Positions 1 through 10,677 are shown, numbered from the stretch's first letter. The stretch: 64,000 bases of DNA from Dipteris shenzhenensis (GCA_047967505.1 CM106538.1), one strand, 5' to 3'. Numbers and translations: made by a program. Notes: generated from the letters alone by a model not told the origin.

Positions 1-332
1 CCAGGCTGCTGGTAACCCCCGGCCGAGCAGGTGGAGATCAATCCCATGAAACCAAGGTGGCTTGGTTTCCCATGGCCTCAACTGATGAAGCGTCTAAGCC
101 GTACAGATGCGATAAGCCTCCGTACAGCCTCGTACAGTGGGGCCGTACCGTGCTGATGTCAGCGTGCCCTTCACAGGGTCCTGTTGCAGGCGGTACGCTT
201 GTCCTTTGCTTTGACAGCTGCCCACATGGCAGCTCATGTGCTGCCCATGTGACAGCCTCAATATCACCAGGTCTACCTCCCCCATGCTCTCCTCAGATTG
301 GGCTTACAGATGGGGAGGTGACCATTCCAACA
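1..332 (-). repeat. LTR fragment, U3 end (gypsy LTR, variant beta)
   Basis: The stretch from about 200 to 332 closely matches the outer end of the long terminal repeat at 8160-8305: CACATG-rich words, CTCCCCCATGCTCTCCTCA and a final GTGACCATTCCAACA. On the minus strand it begins TGTTGGAATGG, the usual TG start of an LTR. Its other end lies outside the window. The CA at 331-332 abuts reverse transcriptase coding sequence of a different gypsy copy, so this LTR, solo or part of an element, was inserted into an older element. Confidence 0.7.
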
Positions 333-474
333 AAATTGTAAACTGAGACAATCCCTTTTCAGTTCGGAAGGCTGTCTTAGGCTCATCCTCCTCCCTCATC
401 CTAATCTGATGATATCCGGACCTGAGGTCTATTTTGGTGAAGAACTTGGCTCCCTTCAATTTGCCAGGAGCCAA
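333..474 (-). pseudogene. Ty3/gypsy reverse transcriptase fragment
   Basis: The minus strand reads continuously through a block with FFTKIDLRSGYHQIRM and then KTAFRTEKG, the conserved first catalytic-aspartate block of Ty3/gypsy reverse transcriptase. It is cut at 333 by the neighbouring LTR, before the expected MPFGL block. Upstream the similarity ends near 474. It is only about 45 codons, with no catalytic YxDD box left. Recognition rests on motif order; the parent element is not otherwise visible. Confidence 0.75.
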
Positions 475-765
475 GATCTGACATAATAGACTTGCCAGTA
501 GGTTGATACATGGATTATGCTTGGGGACCTTTCCTCCATGTTCTCAAGACTGGAGGCACAATTGACGGAGTGAGAGTGGCACTTGTCCGACAGAGCCATA
601 GCTAGGAGACCGCAACGGACAACACATACCAATCGTTGCCAGTGCCTTATCATAGGTTTTATGCTACCGTAGCCTCACAGGCCCCCCCTTGCACTTGACC
701 CTTTTCAACCTCCAGAGGATCATCGCAGTGATGCCACACCATAGTTTCCATTTTCATCTATAACA
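475..765. other. Unassigned spacer before the gypsy element
   Basis: No coding similarity seen. It may hold more of the older gypsy element disrupted by the left LTR. The pentamer ATCTA at 756-760 recurs directly after the right LTR end at 8306-8310 and is a possible remnant of a target-site duplication, but at left it is separated from the LTR TG by five bases. Confidence 0.4.
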
Positions 766-2618
766 TGCAATGGTAATCTGATCGTGTAATTCACAGCAAG
801 ACCTTCTTTAAACCTTTAGCGAGGAATTAGCGTAATCCACCATAGAGAGAGAAAGGAGCTGAGGGTAGAGAGAGAGTAGAGCGACAACCGATTGGGTCCC
901 TGTACCCACTAAGGCCTCCCCCTATCAGGGGAGAATTTGCTTTATACTTGAAGAACTGAGAAATACAAAGAACACTCTTCGAGAGAGCATGGAAACGCGA
1001 TTTTGAAGAGCTCATTGTGCACATGTATAGCAGGCCCAAAGACCTGAGAGGCAACGCTAACCAATACCGAGACCTTGATGCTGTCAATGCCCTGAAATAG
1101 CCAAATAGGCTTTACAATGATGGCATGTGTGTGTAAAATCAAATCATGTGCTATGTGCCGTGTAGGACACTTTTGCAAGGCACGGGAGAGGCTTGTGCTT
1201 TCCATTAGAATGCAGGGTTACCGTGTGAGTGAGAGAATGAAAGCTAGGAGTGATAGATCCTATAAGAGAGCTGAGAGATGACTGAAATAAAGAGCTGAGA
1301 ATGAGCTGTGTAAAACTGTAAAAGATATTTGAAAGGAGCTGCTGAAACAAACCCCAAACCTTACTCCGTTCGCTGTCCCGACTCCTTGTTTGATGCGCTG
1401 CGTGAACACCTTCCCAAAGGGCTGAACGGATGCCAAAGGCTGAGGCTGGTCAGAGGGCCACTGGGGGTGGGTGTTAGGCTGTTCAGAGGGGGCTGAGGAG
1501 GAGCTGTAGGAGGCTGAAGTGGTGGGAGAACTGAATGAGAAATGAGGCAAGGGGCTCCCCCTTAAATAGGGGGTGGGGCTGAGCCAACCTGCCCTAAACA
1601 TGCCGACTTCTGGTCAGCTGTTTAGGGGTGGCTTTGCGGCCCTTTTCCCCATAAATGCCCACCTTGGGTGGTTTGCAGGGCAGCCTATATAAGCAGCCCT
1701 CCCCCTCATATGTTCCAGCCTGAGAGGTCTCCTATCCTAGGCTGGACCTAGACCTATCACTAAACCTAAGATGGAAACACTAACCTACTGTTTTGCAGTA
1801 GGTACCTGTGAACAAGATCTGAGCTTCTGACTTGACCTAAGGCTGAGAGACTGACTTACGTAGCTTGTGCCTGATTGTCCCTGGACAAGGGCTCACAAAG
1901 GGGTCACATCATACGACAAAAAGTCCTTATAGGAGCCCCTAACATTCCCAAAAAGAAATTCAATTTATTAGTTTGGGGGACGCGCTCAAGGGGGGTGGGG
2001 AGAGGGGAGGGATAAATATTGGCGAGCCTTAATTAGTAGCAGGAGTGGCGATGGGATTTAAATAAATTAACCTAAGCTTTTGGACAATGAATACGGTGAT
2101 GGAAGTAAATGGATGGCAGACAACACACGAATTTTCTAGAGACTCTCGAATGTTCTAGAGGTCGTCCTTGAGCAAGTATAAAGAGAGGTCCAGCCTCTGC
2201 CTCACCCTTCAGACTTGGATTGCGATCAACCGTTTGCGCAGAGAGAGTGAGAGGGGGGAGGGAGAGACGTTGGTGGAGGAAGGAGGAGAAGAGCAAAGGG
2301 AGGCAGGGCGGCAGTGCGAGAGACACTGCAGACTCCAAATCCTTAAATTTTCCATTTTGCTTCAATATAGCTTAGGTTAATTGCTTACGCTAATTGCGAT
2401 TGAGGGAGGGAGAATGGCGGAGCGATGGAGAGGGAGAGAGAGCAGGAGAGGCACACAGAGGGGGGGGCGGGGGGCAAAGTTTTGCTCCGAATTTTCTACG
2501 CAAAATTAGCAATCCAATGCAATTGAAATCGTTTGTAGTTTGGTAGCAATTAATTTACTAAGTAGGAGGATGTAGCGAGTGTGTCACTTTGCACCCAAGT
2601 GCGGGGGTGCATATGACA
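766..2618 (-). repeat. 3' LTR of the gypsy element (long form, variant alpha)
   Basis: Inner boundary: on the minus strand the polypurine tract is followed by TGTCATATGCACC, so the LTR starts at 2618. Outer boundary: the sequence matching the PBS-side end of the right LTR stops at TG, 766-767. Positions 766-1520 match 7393-8065 closely. Positions 1520-2618 have no counterpart in the right LTR. A TATATAAG box lies at 1686-1693. An alternative boundary, a nested LTR starting TGTTAGGGG at 1944, cannot be excluded. Confidence 0.6.
2129..2183 (+). promoter_or_regulatory. Heat-shock-element cluster 16 bp before a TATA box
   Basis: Positions 2129-2136 and 2148-2155 are both perfect GAAnnTTC cores. 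Each is followed two bases later by GAG (2139-2141, 2158-2160), and a TCT sits between them in phase, giving the alternating nGAAn/nTTCn array bound by heat shock factors. TATAAAG follows at 2177-2183. The plus-strand order HSE then TATA is that of plant heat-inducible promoters; it is antisense to the gypsy genes. The same arrangement recurs inverted near 14747-14798. Activity is inferred. Confidence 0.5.
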
Positions 2619-2630
2619 TTCCCTCCTCCT
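2619..2630 (-). other. Polypurine tract of the gypsy element
   Basis: The minus strand reads AGGAGGAGGGAA directly before the LTR start TGTCATATG and right after the stop codon closing the chromodomain tail. This is the expected position of the plus-strand primer site in an LTR retrotransposon. Confidence 0.75.
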
Positions 2631-3959
2631 TAACTTGGTGGTAGGTTCATTGTTTCCAAGTAGTCTGCCAATATCTAGGGAAACTCCTAGAAAAAATCTT
2701 TGTCCAACCACACTGCTTCATGGGTACCTCAATCATGGAACTTGGTGTAAATCTCTTAGATCCTGCGCCTCCTGACCCATGCTTGAATTTATGAAGAAGG
2801 ATCTGTTCTGGCTGCAAAACTTCGGCTTCATCAAGAACTTCAGGTTGTTGCTTGTTGGAAATCTCTGAAAGAGGAGGTCAAAATATGGCTTCAACCAAGC
2901 TACATGAAACACACTGTGCATAGTCCCAGTATTGAGACATTGCTGATCTTTTGAATAATAGGGAATGGTTTGAAGCTCCTGAAGGACAGCTTAGGGCATC
3001 GCTTGCCCACCTGCTTCACTCTTTGCTTGATAATGCGTAAATACACCCATTGACCCTCTTTATATTGGACATCTCGTCTGGATTTGTTAGCCTGGCGTGT
3101 ATACGATGCCTGAGCTTTGGCGATACGGCTTTTCACGAACTCTGTAATCTCTGCCATTGATTTGGTGGTTTTGTTGGCTTCAAGAGATGGAGACACCATC
3201 CGGGTGAGGAGTGAGGTAAACCGCCGTCCAAACGCCGCTTCATAAGGTATGCGACCAATACTCGAAGAATAGGTATCGTTTAGAATGGCCTGCACAAGCA
3301 GAAGAAACTGCTCTCACTTTCCCTGAGCATCATGACAATATGATTTCAAAATATCAAATGCCATATCATTATACTTTTTCGTCTCGTCGTTCGATTGCGG
3401 ATGGAAAGCACTGGATATTTGCAGCTTAGTATCAAAATTATCAAACAAGGCTCGTCAAAAGTTAGATGTAAACTTGGAGTCCCTGGCGGATGTGACGGTC
3501 TTTGGCAACCCTCCAATGGGATACCAATACTTGATAAACAAATGAGCTACATCTTCAGCACTGGCCGTTTGTTTGCAAGGAATAAGCATACAATATTTAC
3601 TAAAGCGACAAACAATAGTAAGACATTGAGTATTATGCGTATCTGCAGATGCTGGAAGTGGCCCCACGAAATCCATACCTATGTGTTGAAAAGGACCGTC
3701 GGGGATTGGCAATGGCATAAGTAACCCTGTCGCTTTCTTGTGGGAAGCCTTTCCAAAGTCCCGTTGATACCTCTGTGACCATCGGTAAGGGCGTCATGGG
3801 CATCATGAAGAAGCAGCTGCCGTTTGTCTTTGAGTACACATAATCTTTTCTTATAGAAAAACCAACCGTCCTCTAATGAGTAATGGCTTGGAATAAGCGT
3901 CGTGGCTAACTAGAACTGCGTGCCAAATTCTGTTGACTCTGCGCACTGTGCCTTCATGC
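2630..3959 (-). pseudogene. Gypsy integrase with C-terminal chromodomain
   Basis: Minus-strand pieces show the integrase core block HIGMDFVGPLP near 3680. Further down come AFGRRFTSLLTR, a region with the C-terminal GQWVYLRI block near 3060 and VFHVAWLKPYFD near 2900. The tail holds a chromodomain remnant, KFHD and then EAVWLDKDFF, ending in ILADYLETMNLPPS and a stop at 2630. The chromodomain marks the element as a chromovirus; in such elements it directs insertion to chromatin. Several frameshifts and stops separate the blocks, so no working integrase can be made. Confidence 0.8.
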
Positions 3960-4640
3960 TATCAAGATCCTTTCCTTTGATTTCAAGCACAGTGGACTGC
4001 TCAATGGTTTGAATGGAACCTTTCCGACTGAGAGCGTCGGCAATGGGGTTGTTTTTCCCGAGAACGTACTCGATCATTCCCCCAAACTGCTGGAATATTT
4101 GGCTTCATCGTTCCTGCCGATCACTCCATTGTGAACTAGGCATTGTTTGAAGCCACTTAAGAGCTTGGTGATCTGTTTTAACCGTGAAAGTCCGTCCGTA
4201 TAGGAAAGCCTTTCAATGTTTTAATGGCTGGATGACACCGAGGAGCTCTCTATCATAAACTGAATAGTTCTTTTCGGCATCGTTAAGCTTTCTACTGTAA
4301 TATGCCACGGGCCTATCTTCTTGCTGTAAAACTGCCCCGATGGCGACATTGCTAGCGTCTGTGATTACCGGAAATGGATCATCCCAAGAGGCAATCTTCA
4401 TAACTGGTGCTGTTGTGGCCAATCGTTGCAAGTCATGGAAGGCTTGCGAAGCTTTGCCTGTGACTTGGGCTTTTTGTCTGCGTGTCTTTACCCCCTTGAG
4501 TAAATTTGTAAGAGGGGTTGTGTGTGTCGAGAAACGATCCATGTGTGAGCTGCATGCTTGACACAAACCCACAAAGGATCGGATCTCCTGAGCCGTCGTG
4601 GGGACAGCCCAACTTGTGATAGCTTGAATCTTCTCTGGGT
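3960..4640 (-). pseudogene. Gypsy RNase H domain
   Basis: The minus strand encodes FPVITDASNVAIGAVLQQ, then RPVAYYSRKLNDAEKNYSVY and DRELLGVIQPLKHWKAFLYG, followed by FTVKTDHQALKWL and a tail with NPIADALSRK. These are the characteristic blocks of the Ty3/gypsy RNase H with its acidic catalytic residues (D in TDAS, E in DREL, D in TDHQ). A frameshift near 4213 separates the last two. The domain would remove the RNA template after minus-strand synthesis. Confidence 0.85.
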
Positions 4641-5562
4641 CAAATCGAATCCCTTGAGAACTAATGATGTAGCCTAAATACTAAATTTTCAGCAAGCCGA
4701 ATTCACTTTTCTTTGCGTTGAGGTATAGCTGGTTATCACGTAATAATTGTAGGGCACATCATAGATACTTAATGTGCTACTCGGCAGTAGCGGAAAAGAT
4801 AAGGATATCATCGAGAAAGATGAACAGGCACTTCCCAATATACTTTGCAAATACCCGCGACATCATCTTGTTGAATGTTAGTGGTGCTTTCTTTAGACCA
4901 AAGGGCATGACGACAAACTCGTAATGAGCTCGCTCTATTCGAAAAGCTGTCTTTGGGATGTTAGCTTCAAAAATCCGGATTTGATGGTAGCCACTCTTGA
5001 GGTCAATCTTTGAGAAAAAATTTGGACCATTGAGTCCATCCAAGATGTACTCGATGTAAGGCATAGGAAACTTATTGCTTACTATAAGCTTGTTGAGTGC
5101 TCTGTAGTCGACACATAGTCATGTGGACTTATCCTTCTTTGCCACAAATAGAATGGGTGCAGCAAAAGGCGAAGAAGGTCTAATGAACCCTGCGCACAAT
5201 AATTAAGACAATTGCTGCTCTAACTCCCCCTCCATAGACTTGAAAAGCCGATACGGGAACTTACCTGGAGGTGTCGAGTCCGAAAGTAGATCAATGCGAT
5301 GGTCTTCCGGTTGGTTGAGAGGAAGCTGGGGTGGCAGATCATCCCGTAGCATGATGTCTTGGAACTCTTGGAGTTGTTTCACCATTGCTTGTCCCATCGG
5401 AGGAGCGGCTTGAATTGCAGTGATTTGGCATTGGACGTAGACAAGTGCACACATGGCACCCTTGCGGCGGGTGGCACAACTTGCTTGAATATGCAAGGTT
5501 AACGGGATCCCTGGTATGCTATGATCATCGTGAATCACGGTGGGCTTAGGTAAACCTTCCAC
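4641..5562 (-). pseudogene. Gypsy reverse transcriptase
   Basis: In minus-strand order: DHRIDLLSD and PYRLFKSMEGELEQQL near 5250-5330; a fingers region with LCVDYRALNKL near 5110; FFSKIDLKSGYHQIRI and HYEFVVMPFGLKKAP; and the catalytic box IFLDDILIFS near 4800, where the usual Y of YLDD is F. Stops and a frameshift interrupt the frame near 5203, 4770 and 4680. The family identity is certain; the copy is inactive. Confidence 0.88.
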
Positions 5563-5583
5563 AATAGTGAAGGTGTCTTGCCG

Positions 5584-5880
5584 TCAATTAGGCGTTGGTA
5601 CATGCTCACGGAACCACTGAATCTCGAGAATCATGTCACACCTCATGAAAGGAGTCAAAATAAAATCCTGTGTAAACATGGCCTGCTGAACTGAAAAAGT
5701 GAAATGGATGGCCTTATGCGTAACGTGTGTCCGCAAGACGGGCGTGAACACGTCCACCGCAAGCTCGTGAGGCACCAAGGTGCACCTCACTGTCTTGGTA
5801 AGTTGAGGGGAGATGGCATCTTCTGAACTCCCCATATCGAGCATGACAATAAACTTATGCTTCGTTAGCTGTGCCGTATG
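5584..5880 (-). pseudogene. Gypsy aspartic protease
   Basis: The minus strand encodes FIVMLDMGSSEDAISPQL, a decayed form of the retropepsin D-S/T-G active site (here D-M-G), and about 80 residues later CDMILEIQWF, the form of the conserved D-I/V-I-L-G-x-x-W block. It lies between the gag zinc knuckle and reverse transcriptase, as expected. Loss of the S/T of DSG and the G of ILG suggests it was inactive. Confidence 0.78.
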
Positions 5881-7345
5881 TTCGAATGAGCACCTTCTTT
5901 GGATCTGAGAAATTGCCCTCCTTCTTATCTTGAAAGACCACTGTGGGAACAACGTTCAAAGAAGGGAAGACGACATTCGTAGCTAAGGATGGGGGCGGGG
6001 CTAGAAGAGCCAATACATTGGCGACGGACGAAGTAGGCGCTTTCGTAGCGTTCTCGGCCAGCCACTTCAGACAATCCTTCTTGCCATGCCCAACAATGTG
6101 GTGGCAATGAAAGCAACGACGTTCTTGGTGGTACCGCTTCTGGTCGTTGGGCTGTAGATAGCCTCCTGTAATACCCGCTTTAGCCTTCTCATTCGGAGTG
6201 ATCTTGGGCTTGGACTTCTTTTGACCAGAAGCATGGCTGTCTTTCTTTTGAAACTTGTCCTTCTTCTGATCCTTACCCGGTGTGTTGTTTGACTGTTGCG
6301 GGGCTTTGGAATCTTTTTGGACTTGCTTGGGCTTTCCCCTGTTCAATATTATCTCCTAATTCAGTGCGAGAGTCAGCGCCCGCTCGTAATCTGGCGGGTT
6401 GAAGTTCTGAATGGTATAACGGATGTTGGTGTCCAATCCTCGAATGAATTGCTTCATCTTCGCGCTCTTCGTCACACCCAACTGTTGCGCCGGCGTGATG
6501 ACCTTGTTACTGTATGTCAACACAGGAAGACCATTCTGGGAGAGACGAGAAAACTCATCCTCCAGGTTAAGCATATATTGGGGTGGGAGAAAACGGGCTT
6601 TGAGGTCAGCCATAAACGTTGTCCAAACGAAATTTGTCTTAAACGTTGTTGGGTCAGTATGCTTGCTAGCCCAATGTTGCCACCAGGTCACCGCCTCACC
6701 CATAAGGTGAGGGTTGCGAGGTGGACTTTATCTTGCTCATCTTGAATCCGCGCTAACGGAGAGCTACAAACTGATGAATAAATTGCAAAATCGCTGAATG
6801 GTCACACTTACCATCATACTCAACAAAATTTGGAGTGGACTGAGTGAGTGGTGTTACTTTGTCGATGACGAAGCTGTGGCGCTGATGGCTGCTGCGCTCA
6901 AACTTGCCTGCATAGCGGCTAACATTTGCTTGTGTTGGAGAAGCATCGCCTCTCGGTCTAGCTTTTGTTGCCTTTCTTCCTTGGCGAGCTGTGGGCATCA
7001 CAGTGCCTCCTCATTTTTGCGTTCCTCATGCATCAACAAGAGCAGTTTTTTGAAATGTGTGGTTCCTCTTTCTTCCAGCGGCTTTTTTTCTTTTTTTTCC
7101 TCCAGACGTCGTTTTGTCTGGTCCAACTGTCTTCTGCTTTCTTCTAGCTAGGATGAGTGTTCTTCGAGTTGCTGTAGGAGGACCCAATTCTTCTCTAGAA
7201 GGTTAGCCATCACTTCTTCAGCACTTGGCGGAAGCGTATCTTGTTGGTAGTCTTTCTCCTCTTCAAAGTCTTCAAGGGAGAATCCTTTTCCTGACCCTTT
7301 CATGGCGCTTGATTGTGTGCCCTTTCTGGATCTCAACACAACCAT
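5881..7345 (-). pseudogene. Gypsy gag with zinc knuckle
   Basis: The frame opens about 50 bp after the primer-binding site with a charged, coiled-coil-like N-terminal part (about 7345-7148). It continues with TPNFVEYDGKCD near 6810 and the retrotransposon gag core, MGEAVTWWQHWASKHT through FIRGLDTNIRYTIQ (6703-6360). Then comes a basic linker and the nucleic-acid knuckle CFHCHHIVGHGKKDC near 6095-6140. The knuckle has five residues, not the canonical four, between the second C and the H. Stops near 6355 and 6750 break the frame. Confidence 0.82.
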
Positions 7346-7379
7346 ACACTCACGGTAGTCAAGCTGGATATAGACCGAA

Positions 7380-7392
7380 GCTCCGATACCAA
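7380..7392 (-). other. Primer-binding site, tRNA-iMet type
   Basis: The minus strand reads TTGGTATCGGAGC immediately inside the right LTR, one mismatch from the canonical TGGTATCAGAGC complementary to the 3' end of initiator tRNA-Met. It fixes the right LTR as the 5' LTR and its inner edge at 7393. Confidence 0.75.
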
Positions 7393-8305
7393 TGTCAACG
7401 GTAATTTGATCTTGTAATTCACAACAAGACCTTCTTTAAGCCTTTAGCGAGAAATTAGCGTAATCCACCATAGAGAGAGAAAGGAGATGAGGGTAGAGAG
7501 AGAGAGAGTAGAGTTGACAACCGGTTGGGTCCCTGTACCCACTGAGAGCCCCCTCCCCCAATCAGGGGAGAATTTGCTTTATACTTGGAGAACTGAGAAA
7601 TACAAAGAACACTCTTTGAGAGAGCACAAAAACACGCTTCTGAAGAGCTCACTGTGCACACATATAGCAGACCCAAAGACCTGAGAGGCAACGCCGACCA
7701 ATACCGAAACCTTGATGCTGTCCACACTGATGATGTAGGGCGCTTCTGCAAGGCAAGGGAGAGGCTTGTGCTGTTCACCGGAATGCAGGGTTACTGCGTG
7801 TGTGAGAGAGTGAAAGCTAGGAGTGATAGATCCTATAAGAGAGCTGAGAGAGGACTGAAATAAAGAGCTGAGAATGAGCTGTGTAAAACTGTAAAAGATA
7901 ACTGAAAAGAGCTGCTGAAACAGACCCCAAACCTTACTCCGTTCGCTGTCCCGACTCTTTGTCTGATGCGCTGCGTGAACACCTTCCCAGAGGGCTGAAC
8001 GGATGCCAAAGGCTGAGGCTGGTCAGAGGGCCACTGGGGGTGAGTGTTGTAGGAGGCTGAACTGCTGCTGCTCCGTACAGTTGTGTGCCATCTGTTCCGG
8101 GTCTGCACACCCTCTGTACTGCTCCGTACAGTTGCACCACCTGCTGTCCCGGGTCTTCTCTAGATGTGCTGCCCACATGACAGCCATGATGCTGTCCATG
8201 TGGCAGCCCCTTTCTCTCTTTCTCTGTGGGATACTGCCCTAGGTCTCCCTCCCCCACGCTCTCCTCATATGGGGGCTTACAGATGGGGAGGTGACCATTC
8301 CAACA
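7393..8305 (-). repeat. 5' LTR of the gypsy element (short form, variant beta)
   Basis: The LTR begins TG at 7393 on the plus strand and ends CAACA at 8305; on the minus strand it runs TGTTGGAATGG to GTTGACA. Its first 670 bp match the left LTR. The remaining 240 bp instead match the fragment at 1-332. It therefore carries a different U3 from the left LTR and lacks the heat-shock-like module. It contains CCGTACAG repeats around 8070-8130. Confidence 0.75.
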
Positions 8306-9819
8306 ATCTATTGAACACACAAGCGTAGACCAACAATTGAGGCATCTTGGCTATTATTTTCATTGTGGACTTTAGAACAATTGTATGATTGGATATATTC
8401 TATCCTTACAAAGGTATACTTCTTGACACGAAAGGAGACAGTCTCCCAACAAGGGGAGCATGGTGGTTAGCTGATGAAAGATGGGTATGAAGATAGAATT
8501 AAAATTGACACATCAAGGTTGAGACATTACATGACAATCTAGACATCAAGTCACCTAGTAATATAGGCTCATAGAGCCTTTGCAAGAGTGCAAACCATGG
8601 ACCATGCTGATTGTATTTATATGTATGCAAGGTCTCCTAGCTGCTAGCTAGCAAAAATGTTATTTTCCTAAAGATCGGGCTTGGGATTATTTCTTGGATA
8701 GATTCCTCTTAGTAAGCTTATATTAGTAAAGGAAAAGAAAGTGCCATGCTTATTGTTATAAGAACATAGTCATGAAAGAAAAGTGTTTTGATGGAATAAA
8801 AACGTTCATCCACCAAAGAAAAGAAACATACTGAGATTTCTACCTCGACTCCTTTCCTTCGCTTTCCCTCCCCCCCAAAAACGTGCATGAGGAAAACATC
8901 AACATGAATGTGTATGCACGCATGGACAAATGCATGAGCCAAGGAGACACTTTGGCAAAAGCTATGATGCATTTTTTGTGGACGACTATCTCTTAGAATA
9001 GATCAATAAAATATTTGAAAACATTTTTTATTCTTTGTCTTTCATGAAGAGCATGGATATAATTGGCACGTGGAACAAGATGCGTCTTGAATATAATTGA
9101 TTCTTTGTTTTTGACAAAAGATAAATGGAAGAAGTCTTTTTTGTGATTTTGATTGATGAGGTAAGTATAAGAACAATTGTACTTTTTAGCATGAAGAGGC
9201 TAGAATAAAGGATTTGATTGATTTTTTTTGGTGTGTAGGTCATGACTCTTGCATATTTCCCTCAAGGTGAGCAACTCTTACTCCTCTATTATCTGTTGTG
9301 TTACAACTCCTCCATGTATAAAGCTGATAATACCAAAGCATGAAGTTCTTCAGAGGGTAAAGATGACCAATGAAGGAGATGGGATCATAAAGATGATAAG
9401 TGTCAATGGTACCATGTTTTAGTTTTCTAATGACATACATGGAAAACCTAAAAATGAAAGAAATAAAGATTGAACATCTTTCAATGACTCAAAGAGATTG
9501 TCAGACCAAAAGAAGACTAAACAAACAACATGAACTATTAGGGCTTCTAGTGCATTGGTAACAAATAAGGTTTGAAAAAGGGAAGATGTTATACTGATTA
9601 AACATCATTGCACATATAGAATTGTTTGATGACTTATTGAAGAACATTACGTATTGTGTGGGCTTGCATCAATAAAGATCATGTTAGTCACAAGTTTTTC
9701 GGCTCACAACTTATTGTTTGAAATACTACCCGTAGAAAAACAACCAACAACACTCTCATTTTCTCTCCTTCTCTCTCTCTCTCTCAACAGAGATACTAGG
9801 GCCCAGGACAACAGTCGGG
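8306..9819. other. AT-rich intergenic, no gene seen
   Basis: No coding motif recognised on either strand. A short CT microsatellite lies at 9770-9787. Confidence 0.5.
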
Positions 9820-10667
9820 CTGGACCCCCCCGAAGGATTTTATTACTTGAGAGAAGATGAAGTACATAGTTCAGCGTAGAGCTGTTCATGCATAATCCAA
9901 AACGTGAATGAATGAATCATTACATGAGCTCTCAGGCTCCCCTTCTTGGCAACAAGCCACTTGTCAATTTCTACACTACTTTCCTAATTACATGCCACTA
10001 AGGGCAACTCTGGAGTCTTCGAAGCACTTGGTCACGCGAACCGCCTCCGAGACTCTGATTAGGCTCCCGTAGCGCTTAGGAAAATAACTCTTCCTAGTAC
10101 TTGCAACAATTAATTAAAGCGCACCACCATGGTACCCATTAATTGTTAGCGCTTTGCATGCAAAGAACACATTGTGGACTAGTTCTAGTCACGGTGGGCG
10201 TCCCCACTGAATACATGTGCACACATAATAAATATAATAAATATATATATTTATTCTCTCGTTGACCGAAGTCAACGCTCTTGATCATAATTAAGGGGCT
10301 TTGACCAAGGGTCGAGGCGCCTCAATTATAGCCAAGTCTCTCCAACCGAAGTTGGCACAACTCTCCAACCGAAGTTGGCACATCTTGGTTAACTGTGGTT
10401 AACCCTCTTGGCACATGCTAAGTCTCATTGATCGAAGTCAACACTCTCTGACCGTAGTCAGCTCTGTAGTTCTCTGGTTAACCGTAGTTAACCCTCTTGG
10501 TAAAAAACCAAGTCTCCTCGACCGAGGTCAAGTTTACTTGATCAGAGTCAAGTATCTTTGACCGTAGTCAATTCTTTGACCATAATTAACACATATAAAA
10601 CTCTTTAATTATGATCAAATAAATGGTCAACTGTACTTTGACTTAGGATATTTACATTGTGGTGACA
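9820..10667 (-). repeat. 3' LTR of a second chromovirus (left edge approximate)
   Basis: The inner edge is set by the minus-strand sequence GCCGAGGGGA (PPT, 10668-10677) followed by TGTCACCACAATG, directly downstream of an integrase/chromodomain coding region. In minus-strand order the LTR then holds an array of palindromes (10642-10257), an AT-rich TATA region (10255-10225) and a plausible R/U5. The outer edge is inferred from the change in character near 9820; no second LTR copy exists in the window to prove it. Confidence 0.6.
10257..10642. promoter_or_regulatory. Array of about 13 W-box palindromes in the LTR U3
   Basis: Short inverted repeats with 4-6 bp loops follow each other every 20-40 bp, mostly separated by CTCT-type spacers. 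Examples are GTTGACCGAAGTCAAC at 10261, CCAACCGAAGTTGG at 10342 and 10365, GGTTAACTGTGGTTAACC at 10387, CTGACCGTAGTCAG at 10448, GGTTAACCGTAGTTAACC at 10476, CTTGATCAGAGTCAAG at 10537 and TTGACCGTAGTCAA at 10558. The block holds 11 TTGAC cores (5 plus, 6 minus), the core of the W-box bound by WRKY factors. It sits just upstream of the AT-rich TATA region in element orientation. A role in stress-induced transcription is inferred. Confidence 0.65.
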
Positions 10668-10677
10668 TCCCCTCGGC

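Larger units (their letters stand above)
766..8305 (-). mobile_element. Decayed Ty3/gypsy chromovirus, about 7.5 kb
   Basis: On the minus strand the order is LTR, PBS, gag, protease, reverse transcriptase, RNase H, integrase, chromodomain, PPT, LTR, which is the Ty3/gypsy (Metaviridae) order. The U5-side LTR sequence at 766-1520 is repeated at 7393-8065. All coding parts are broken by stops and frameshifts, so the copy is dead. The two LTRs share only their R/U5 half; the U3 half differs, so the copy is recombinant or one LTR has been replaced. Confidence 0.88.
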
